Shown here one piece after another: positions 53,154-58,900 of a stretch of 58,900 nucleotides of DNA (position 1 is its first letter; every line of letters begins with the position of its first letter). The notes below the pieces were generated by a model that saw only the letters and a list, made by a program, of their open reading frames with translations, made no database searches and was not told the DNA's origin. Origin of the DNA: Microvirga sp. BSC39 (GTDB lineage: Bacteria > Pseudomonadota > Alphaproteobacteria > Rhizobiales > Beijerinckiaceae); contig NZ_JPUG01000026.1 in assembly GCF_000739015.1 (NCBI RefSeq), positions 1 through 58,900 of the forward strand, written 5' to 3'. The translations under genes were made by a program, and so were the position numbers.

Positions 53154-54092
53154 ATGATCTCCCTCCCTTTCGATCCCGACGACGAAGCCCTCCGCTGCCT
53201 AGTGGAGGCACTCACCGAAAGCGGGCAGGCAGTCTCCATCTTCGATGCTGAGGATAATCTCCGATACGCCAACAAGACCTACCAGGGCATGTTCCTGGGC
53301 AGTTTCAACGGTCCGCTCACCTTCACCGGCATCCTCCGCCACGCTCACCGGAGCGGGCTGGGAGTGCGGATCGATGACAATGACGTCGAAGCCTTCATTG
53401 CCAGGACCCTGGCCAAGCGCCGGAGCGTGCCCCGCAAGTCGTTCGAGACAGACCTTGTGGATGGCCGCTGGTTCTGGATCGACCATACGGTGCTCCCGAA
53501 CGGTTGGGTGCTATCTGTTGGCGCTGATATTACAACGTTGAAGAACAACGAAAAGTCCCTGCGCCAGGCTCATGAGGCGGCGCTAAAGGCGTCGCAGACC
53601 GATCAACTCACCGGGCTGCCGAACCGCCGTCACATCCTGGGACTGCTCGATGAGGCGCTTGCCGCCAACGAGGGCACAGGTTCGGACTTGTGCGTGGCTG
53701 TGATCGACATCGACCACTTCAAGGCGATCAACGATGCACACGGGCACGAGGCGGGCGACACGGTGCTTGAGCATTTCGCACGCTCCTGCCGAGAGAGGGT
53801 GCGCGTCCAGGACCGCGTGGGCCGGATGGGCGGAGAAGAGTTCCTGCTGCTGCTGCCCGAGGTTCGGCTCGCCGATGCTGTGCGCATCATTGATCGCGTC
53901 CGGAACGGTTTCCCCTCAGCAGTCCTGGGGCACAATGGGCTCGAACTGCCGTGCACCTTCAGTGCTGGAGTGACTGAAGCCCGGCCGGACGACGACCGCA
54001 GCTCGATCCTGCGCCGGGCCGACCGGGCTCTGTACACGGCCAAGGAGGAGGGGAGGAACCGCACCAGGATCGGCTCCGAAGCAGCACATTGA
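53154..54092 (+). CDS. PAS-GGDEF diguanylate cyclase
   Basis: Product of 312 residues. Residues about 10-125 are a PAS domain (GQAVSIFDAEDNLRYANKTY, GRWFWIDHTVLPNGWVLSVG). Residues about 140-305 are GGDEF: SQTDQLTGLPNRRHILGLLD, DLCVAVIDIDHFKAINDAHG, and the active site GRMGGEEFLLLLPE with GGEEF at 226-230. An RVQD inhibitory site stands five residues before it, so product inhibition by c-di-GMP is expected. It makes c-di-GMP in response to the PAS cue. No signal peptide or membrane helix, so it is cytoplasmic. It follows the channel gene without overlap. Confidence 0.94.
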   Translation: MISLPFDPDDEALRCLVEALTESGQAVSIFDAEDNLRYANKTYQGMFLGSFNGPLTFTGILRHAHRSGLGVRIDDNDVEAFIARTLAKRRSVPRKSFETDLVDGRWFWIDHTVLPNGWVLSVGADITTLKNNEKSLRQAHEAALKASQTDQLTGLPNRRHILGLLDEALAANEGTGSDLCVAVIDIDHFKAINDAHGHEAGDTVLEHFARSCRERVRVQDRVGRMGGEEFLLLLPEVRLADAVRIIDRVRNGFPSAVLGHNGLELPCTFSAGVTEARPDDDRSSILRRADRALYTAKEEGRNRTRIGSEAAH

Positions 54093-54270
54093 AGACGCCG
54101 GTCACCTCGTACCCAGCAGTCGACCAGTGTGGTTGGACAACGCACTGTCAGTGATCAACCAGGATGTCGAAGACCCGGTACTCCGGCGAGAAGGTGCAGT
54201 TATTGCCCGTGAACGGATACAATGCGCAATTGACCATGGCGCTATTCGCCGTAGGTGGAATTCAAAGTCC

Positions 54271-55722
54271 CTATTCAGGGATACCTGCCTTGAGAAGACC
54301 AGCAACGAAGACGTCGCAATGCGCAAACCTGTGCATATGCCTGCGGACGAGGCTTAGGCTCAGGGGCGCACCACCCATGCGGTTTCGAACGGCGATCAGT
54401 TCCTGAGCCTCTTCAATCAACCCCAGGTGCCCGCAGCAGCTGATCAGTGTGTTGAAAGGTCCAGTGTAGTCCGTGAAAGCGGAAATGGAGGCCCTGAGAA
54501 AGGGGAGTGCCTCCTCGAAGCGCTGCGCCGCCAGGAGAGCTAGGCCGTGGGTGGTCGTGTAGAACCCGGAGAAGCTATCAAGTGGGCTCATGCGCAGGGC
54601 CCATCCGGTCTCGACGAGCGCATCATCGAACCGGCCCGCTCTCAGGAGCGCCCAGCCGAGTGCCGTATGTCCGAGCGCAAAGCTCGGGTTGAGCGTCAGC
54701 GCGCTTCCGAGCTCCGCCAGTGCCCGCTGGTGCTGACCGGCCGTGCTGAGGCACAGCCCTGATACCATTCTGGCCCATGGCTCGCCGGGATCGAAGGCAA
54801 GTGCGTCCTGGGCGTGAATGGCCGCCTGCTCGTAGCCAGCCTCTACGTCGGGCGTCCACAGGCACATGGAAGCCCACCAGATCGCCCAGCTAAGGAGAGC
54901 ATGGGCTCTCGCATAGCGCGGCTCCAGACTGATGGCGCGCCGCAGGAGCAGTTGGGCTTCCTCGTTCCGCGTCCGCTCCACCGCGTTGAGAAGGGTCATG
55001 GCCCGGACCACGAGCCCCCAGGCATCAATGCTGTCCGGCTGCTGCGTCGAGGCCCGGAATCCTTCCTCGGCATAAAGGTGCGGCTCGACCGCCGCCACAA
55101 CCCGCTCAGCGATGTCGTCCTGAACGGCGAAGATGTCCTGCATCTCGCGGTCGTACTTCTCGGCCCAAATATGCTTGCCCATTGTCGCATCGATAAGCTG
55201 GCCCGTGACGCGAATGCGCGAACCGGCGGTTCTGACGCTGCCCTCCAGGACATACCGGATCCCCAGATCCTGGGCGACCTGTCGGACGTCCACGGCCTTG
55301 CCCTTGTAGACGAAGGTGGAGTTCCGGGCGATGACGAAGAGCCAGCGCAGACGCGCAAGGGCAGTGATGATGTCCTCCGTAATGCCGTCCGCGAGAAAGT
55401 CCTGCTCGGGATCCATTCCCATGTGCACGAAGGGCAGGACGGCGATGGATGGCTTATCGAGGGGCTTCAGGTCCGCGGGCTTAGATGGCTGGCGGGCAGT
55501 GTCGTCCGGGAGCCGGACCGATCCGCCGCTCATAGGCCGCAGGGACAGCTGCGTCTGGCTTTCGACGATCGACAGCGTCTTGTCCGAGAAGTGACCTGTC
55601 AGCAGCTTGTCGACCGTCGACTTGCCCAACTTCGTCTTGAACGCGAACTGCTCGCGCGAAATCCGTTCCCGCGCGATGTAGTCCCTGATCACGGCCGCAA
55701 TCTGTTTTCTGTCGTCCAGCAT
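54271..55722 (-). CDS. HTH - TolB-like - TPR protein
   Basis: Product of 483 residues. Residues 1-65 form a small helix-turn-helix-like domain (IRDYIARERISREQFAFKTK, LGKSTVDKLLTGHFSDKTLS). Residues about 85-205 are the TolB/FlgO-like part: SIAVLPFVHMGMDPEQDFLA, DGITEDIITALARLRWLFVI, YVLEGSVRTAGSRIRVTGQL. Residues about 245-470 are TPR-like repeats. The domain order resembles the cyclase at 27160 with the cyclase replaced by a DNA-binding-like domain. Start ATG 55722 is chosen because MLDDRKQIAAVIRDY begins the conserved part; the ORF extends to 55800. Function unknown, perhaps a regulator. Confidence 0.78.
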   Translation of the reverse strand: MLDDRKQIAAVIRDYIARERISREQFAFKTKLGKSTVDKLLTGHFSDKTLSIVESQTQLSLRPMSGGSVRLPDDTARQPSKPADLKPLDKPSIAVLPFVHMGMDPEQDFLADGITEDIITALARLRWLFVIARNSTFVYKGKAVDVRQVAQDLGIRYVLEGSVRTAGSRIRVTGQLIDATMGKHIWAEKYDREMQDIFAVQDDIAERVVAAVEPHLYAEEGFRASTQQPDSIDAWGLVVRAMTLLNAVERTRNEEAQLLLRRAISLEPRYARAHALLSWAIWWASMCLWTPDVEAGYEQAAIHAQDALAFDPGEPWARMVSGLCLSTAGQHQRALAELGSALTLNPSFALGHTALGWALLRAGRFDDALVETGWALRMSPLDSFSGFYTTTHGLALLAAQRFEEALPFLRASISAFTDYTGPFNTLISCCGHLGLIEEAQELIAVRNRMGGAPLSLSLVRRHMHRFAHCDVFVAGLLKAGIPE

Positions 55723-55886
55723 CACCCAGCCTGTCCGTGGGCTCCCGGAAAATGGTCGGGCAACTTTCGGAAAATACAGACAACTTCCGACAAGAGCCAC
55801 GGAAAAGAATGCTCGCTACAACCGGCGCACAGCTGAAGAGGCGGGCAGGGAAGCCATCGCCGGGCGTAACATCAGGAAGGAAGACC

Positions 55887-56123
55887 ATGTTCGATTGTAT
55901 TGTGCAAACAAGCGAGGCCTTGAGAAGAGCCGCGGAACGAAGCTCCGGGATGCTGTTCCCGGCGCTGTGTGGCTGCGAGGCATGCGGGACCACGCAGCTG
56001 ATTGCAGCCCCTTCGATCGGCACCTGCTCCGTGTGTCGGGCAGAACTAACGGTGCTCACATCCGCGACGACCTCGCAGGCTCTCGACCAGGAGCCAGAGG
56101 TGCTGTCGCCATTTGCAGCGTAA
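55887..56123 (+). CDS. Small zinc-ribbon-like protein
   Basis: Product of 78 residues from ATG 55887, behind a strong AGGAAGGAAG site. It has two CxxC knuckles, CEAC (within LCGCEACGTTQ) and CSVC (within GTCSVCRAELT), spaced about 18 residues apart as in zinc ribbons. No membrane helix. Family not recognised. It is divergent from the TPR gene. Confidence 0.6.
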   Translation: MFDCIVQTSEALRRAAERSSGMLFPALCGCEACGTTQLIAAPSIGTCSVCRAELTVLTSATTSQALDQEPEVLSPFAA

Positions 56124-56216
56124 CAACATTCATGAAAGCCGGGGCACATACCGGTGCCGGAGCCGTGAATTGCGCCAGATCCCGACCAGATCCCGAACTG
56201 CGTGACGTCTCGGCCT

Positions 56217-56240
56217 CGGGCCACGGGCCACGGGCCACGG
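56217..56240. repeat. Three copies of a 7-base unit
   Basis: CGGGCCA occurs three times in tandem followed by CGG. It lies in the gap between the small zinc-ribbon gene and the membrane protein gene. Just upstream (near 56175) an 11-base unit CCAGATCCCGA is also doubled. Confidence 0.7.
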
Positions 56241-56302
56241 TGGATCTCACAATCGTGGCAGCGTCTCGCCAGTGCTAAATTGCATCAAAAGGATCAGAAG
56301 CT

Positions 56303-56722
56303 GTGACCAATCTGTCGAACCTCTTTCTCCGGACAGCGCTCTTGTTTCTCGGAGCGGGAATTGCCATGGGCATATTCATGTCCCTGTCGCAGGATTTCAC
56401 GATCAGACCCGTGCACGTGCACGTGAACCTGCTCGGTTGGGTCGGGTTCTTTCTCTACGCGCTGTTCTACCGCCACTTCCCACATGTTGCCGCAACCCGG
56501 CTTTCTTGGACGCATTTCGGGACCGCTGTCATCGGCCTCCCCGCAATGATGGCAGGTCTCACGCTTGTTGTGCTCGGACACATGGATTTGGGCTTGCCTC
56601 TTCTCCTCGGTGGTGAATTCGTGACCGTGATCTCGGTCGCAGTCTTTATCTATATTGGCTTCGCGGCAACGAAGGCTGAGCCAGCCCCGACGCATCGCGA
56701 GGTCGTCGCACCTGCGGAGTGA
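56303..56722 (+). CDS. Small four-helix membrane protein, heme-copper-oxidase-like
   Basis: Product of 139 residues from GTG 56303 (AGGA site upstream). Four helices: LFLRTALLFLGAGIAMGIFM, HVNLLGWVGFFLYALFYRHF, FGTAVIGLPAMMAGLTLVVL and LLLGGEFVTVISVAVFIYIG. The HVHVNLLGW motif recalls a helix of heme-copper oxidase or NorB subunit I (H-x-H-x-N-L-x-G-W), where His binds heme, so annotation pipelines may call it cytochrome oxidase-like. It is far too short for an oxidase. Possible heme or metal binding in the membrane; role unknown. Confidence 0.75.
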   Translation: MTNLSNLFLRTALLFLGAGIAMGIFMSLSQDFTIRPVHVHVNLLGWVGFFLYALFYRHFPHVAATRLSWTHFGTAVIGLPAMMAGLTLVVLGHMDLGLPLLLGGEFVTVISVAVFIYIGFAATKAEPAPTHREVVAPAE

Positions 56723-56896
56723 GCCGCCCCGCTGCCATTGTCTGTCTCCGGCCAAGAGGGGCAGCCTTCACGGGCAATCCAGACGTAGCAGGGGCAGGGA
56801 GCTCCGTTCGGGCAGTGGGATAGTAGGCCCGACGGATAGCCAAAGCCGCCAAGCACCCTACGTTCCGCAGGACCACTTCGATGCGGATGAACCGAG

Positions 56897-57937
56897 ATGC
56901 CCAAGCCGAAGCTCGTCGACGCGGAAACCGTCAGGAGGGCGCTCGAGCTTGCCGGGGAGGACATCCGCGAGCGAGGGATCCTCGGAGAAATCATGCTAAA
57001 TGGGGGCTGGGCCTGCCTCCTTCGCTATAGCTGGACCGATGATGGTTCCCGTATCGAAGCCGACATCTCGTTCGACGGGAAACAAGGGGTTGTCCGCCAA
57101 GCGACCGCGTGGGCCGGGCGACGTGTCGGGCTACCCGACGGCTGGGTGGATGACATCCTCCCGTTCCTATGTGGGGAGGGACCGTCCTCTCCGGGAGGCT
57201 TCCCGACTGGGATGTACCCGACATGGGAGCGGCCGGGCCTTAGGGTTCTCGCGGCACCGCCCCGGCTGCTCATCCCGATGGTGTTCTTGGCCACGCTCCG
57301 CCCGATGGGTGACATCGGCATCGACGACCTCGAGCCGGCCGTGCGGATTGCGGCAGGGATTGGGATCAGGACGGGCGGGCACCTGAAGGCGCTCGTTGAT
57401 CCCTACCTCAAGCGGAAGGAGAAGGACGACGGCGACAGGGCGCGGGAGATCGGCAGGCGGCTCTCGTTCTTCGAGGCCGCACTCGATCGCTTCGGCTACA
57501 GGCCAACCTTCGAGGCGAGACCCAGGTCCATTGCCGAGGTCGCTGAGCTGGCGCGGAAGGACCAGGATGACTTCGGCCCCGCGTCCGGAGAGTTCGGCTC
57601 TGCCTTCTACATGGAGGAGGACGCGGCGGCCCGGCAGGCTATGCTCAATCCCGTGCCCGTCCCGACCAGGCACCCAGAGCACGACGCAGTTATCGGGGCC
57701 ATGGGGGAGCACTTGGCCTTGCGCTGGGGCCTCAAGGTGCCCGCGTGGACTCGGGAAGCCGCCTTCATGGGTGGGGGCAGACCCTATTTCTGGCCGGACT
57801 CGCCTGAGGCACGTGACATCCAGATCGTCGAGACTCCACCTTCGTTCAGACGCCGGCTCCTATTCTCGTACGCGGAGCCCCTCATGAATGCCAAGTTCCC
57901 GCACGCTCGCAAGATCAGGATGCCCTTCTGGGATTAA
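56897..57937 (+). CDS. DUF6036-like nucleotidyltransferase fused to an unknown C-terminal domain
   Basis: Product of 346 residues. Residues about 1-155 follow the DUF6036/MNT nucleotidyltransferase layout: GILGEIMLNGGWACLLRYSW (GG motif), SRIEADISFDG (acidic E-A-D in place of the usual D-x-D), VGLPDGWVDDILPF, LRVLAAPPRLLIPMVFLATL, DIGIDDLEPAVRIAAGIGI. Residues about 215-346 have AALDRFGYRPTF..., HLALRWGLKVPAWTREAAF, MGGGRPYFWPDSPEARDIQI and SFRRRLLFSYAEPLMN, which I recall as a separate small protein family with no known function. DUF6036 proteins often sit in toxin-antitoxin or abortive-infection pairs; a one-chain version is unusual. Role unproven. Confidence 0.6.
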   Translation: MPKPKLVDAETVRRALELAGEDIRERGILGEIMLNGGWACLLRYSWTDDGSRIEADISFDGKQGVVRQATAWAGRRVGLPDGWVDDILPFLCGEGPSSPGGFPTGMYPTWERPGLRVLAAPPRLLIPMVFLATLRPMGDIGIDDLEPAVRIAAGIGIRTGGHLKALVDPYLKRKEKDDGDRAREIGRRLSFFEAALDRFGYRPTFEARPRSIAEVAELARKDQDDFGPASGEFGSAFYMEEDAAARQAMLNPVPVPTRHPEHDAVIGAMGEHLALRWGLKVPAWTREAAFMGGGRPYFWPDSPEARDIQIVETPPSFRRRLLFSYAEPLMNAKFPHARKIRMPFWD

Positions 57938-58118
57938 ACTCGGATGAGGGACGCTCCCGGCGTACGCGGCTCCTCGACTAGGCGCGAAGGTCGCCTGATT
58001 GTACTTCGCAGAAGTAGATCGAACGTCAGCTTTAGGCAGGAACTCCGGACCTTCGTTGGGGCTGGAGCGTGGTCGCGGTTTGAGCCTCAGGCAACCATCC
58101 TGAGTGAATTGCGGCGCA

Positions 58119-58900
58119 TTACAGACCACCGACCATGGATGCTTTGTCACTGCCCTCAACCATTGCGGCAAGCTCTTGCGCCAGCACACTCGCGGTAGGA
58201 CTTGTATCCAGTAGTGCCTGCCAGCGCTCGGAGCTCTCCATCTTGAGGAGCCGCGCACTGCGGAGAGCTCCTGAGTGATCGCCAGCGCGCAGCCGGTCCT
58301 CAATGTTCTCCACCATGCAGTCGAGGAAGATGTCGGTGAGCTGCCTCAGGCCATGATGGTAGGCCGCTTCAGCGTTGGGGTTGCCCTCAACCTGCGGCCA
58401 TTGGCGCGCATAGACGGCGCGGATGCTGTGCAGCATCCGCTCGCCGTCCCGTGAGGAACTCGTGCTGTAGCGGCGGTAGCGGGTGACCGCGGGCGCCTGG
58501 TAGCAGCAGGCTGTGAACCGGTGAGCCACCCGCAGATAGAAGTCGAGGTCGTCAGCGCCCCATGGATCCTGAAAGCCGGCAACCGCCTCCACCGCCTCGC
58601 GCCGGAACATCACCGACGAGGGTGGGATGATGTACCAGTCGAAACGGAGCAGAGGCAGATAGATATCAGCCTGTGGCGGGGGTGGAGATACAGGCCATGG
58701 TACCGGCTCACCCTCAAACGTCATCTCCTCGCGAGGACCTACCGCAAACCCGGCATCAGGACGCCTCCCCAGGGCTTCAAGCCCGGCCGTAAGAGCACAG
58801 GGGAGCAGGATATCGTCCGCATCAAGGAAGACCAGATAGCCCCCCCGGCTCCGGGCGATCCCGGTGTTGCGGGCGACTGCTGGGCCCGCATTGTCCTGCC
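58119..58900 (-). CDS. Family 2 glycosyltransferase (5' part beyond the window)
   Basis: The minus frame is open from the window edge. The edge part reads AGPAVARNTGIARSRGGYLV then FLDADDILLPCALTAGLEAL, the GT-A nucleotide-sugar site with the DxD motif (DADD) of GT2 enzymes. It continues DWYIIPPSSVMFRREAVEAV, GFQDPWGADDLDFYLRVAHR (acceptor acidic motif) and a helical C-terminal region to the stop at 58119. It transfers a sugar to an unknown acceptor, in the cytoplasm or at the inner membrane. The ATG at 58724 is internal, not the start. Confidence 0.9.
   Translation of the reverse strand, partial: QDNAGPAVARNTGIARSRGGYLVFLDADDILLPCALTAGLEALGRRPDAGFAVGPREEMTFEGEPVPWPVSPPPPQADIYLPLLRFDWYIIPPSSVMFRREAVEAVAGFQDPWGADDLDFYLRVAHRFTACCYQAPAVTRYRRYSTSSSRDGERMLHSIRAVYARQWPQVEGNPNAEAAYHHGLRQLTDIFLDCMVENIEDRLRAGDHSGALRSARLLKMESSERWQALLDTSPTASVLAQELAAMVEGSDKASMVGGL

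Noticed and set aside
54814..55836. Plus-strand frame of 340 codons opposite the TPR protein
   Set aside because: Antisense shadow with no recognisable domain; the minus strand carries TolB-like and TPR motifs.
58840..58860. Run of seven C (G on the coding strand) in the glycosyltransferase as a phase-variation tract
   Set aside because: The run is short and encodes the conserved R-G-G-Y of the GT2 motif in frame, so there is no sign of switching.
1..58900. CRISPR array
   Set aside because: No series of short direct repeats with regular spacers was seen; the only tandem repeats are the 101-bp, 17-bp and 7-bp ones.

Overview
The window looks like part of a large GC-rich alphaproteobacterial replicon, most likely Hyphomicrobiales of the Methylobacteriaceae type (Microvirga- or Methylobacterium-like). 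This is inferred from gene styles: class I PHA synthase with a DUF6489 partner, a hemerythrin-phasin fusion, plasmid-type repA/repB, an RHE_PE00001-family protein and many class III cyclase/TPR proteins. No rRNA or complete tRNA gene is present. The window is clearly accessory in character: about a third of the recognisable genes are broken, truncated or fused to transposon debris.

Layout. 0-7.6 kb: IS701 transposase end, cold-shock protein, degenerate CYTH protein, pterin carbinolamine dehydratase, PHA synthase plus DUF6489, an IS6 element killed by a nonsense codon, an AI-2E family permease, and IS1182-type debris. 7.6-14.8 kb: GNAT acetyltransferase, then a minus-strand operon lacI-SBP-permease-permease-ATPase-GH63 hydrolase with a perfect LacI palindrome in front; it probably imports and hydrolyses a small glycoside such as glucosyl- or mannosylglycerate. 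15-21 kb: a DUF2231-Rieske-hemerythrin triple fusion, two coupled hypotheticals, the hemerythrin-like phasin, and a PAS-GAF-PAS-REC-LuxR regulator without a kinase domain.

21-33 kb: a structured inverted repeat, a 3' fragment of tRNA-Lys built into the end of glgC, a 101-bp tandem duplication, DUF2270, Pcm, a frameshifted YigZ, two NTF2-like proteins, a class III cyclase with TPRs, a chimeric transposase ORF, a GAF protein, VapBC and a decayed serine recombinase. 33-40 kb: a plasmid partition module of three parS-like palindromes plus repA and repB but no repC, a fragment of a SRAP peptidase, and an RHE_PE00001 protein. 40-43.8 kb: a junkyard in which a ClpP-like gene, a siderophore-binding protein and a second IS6 copy are truncated into each other, followed by an intact-looking IS5 element with CTAG target duplication and a -1 frameshift site.

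44-51.5 kb: a divergent 6-deoxyhexose (L-fucose-like) catabolic cluster: GntR regulator and DapA-family aldolase on one strand; TRAP transporter, aldo/keto reductase, FucU mutarotase and an amidohydrolase (lactonase-like) on the other. The amidohydrolase is broken by a 17-bp tandem duplication and at least two further frameshifts. 52-58.9 kb: a NaChBac-type sodium channel whose C-terminal coiled coil is in another frame, a PAS-GGDEF cyclase, a HTH/TolB-like/TPR protein, a zinc-ribbon-like small protein, a small four-helix membrane protein, a DUF6036-like nucleotidyltransferase fusion and a truncated GT2 glycosyltransferase at the edge.

No CRISPR array or complete classic defence island was found. 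The most unusual single objects are the triple-domain Rieske/hemerythrin protein, the kinase-less sensor-regulator, the repAB-parS module without repC, and a pair of dispersed hairpin repeats with a compensatory base-pair change.
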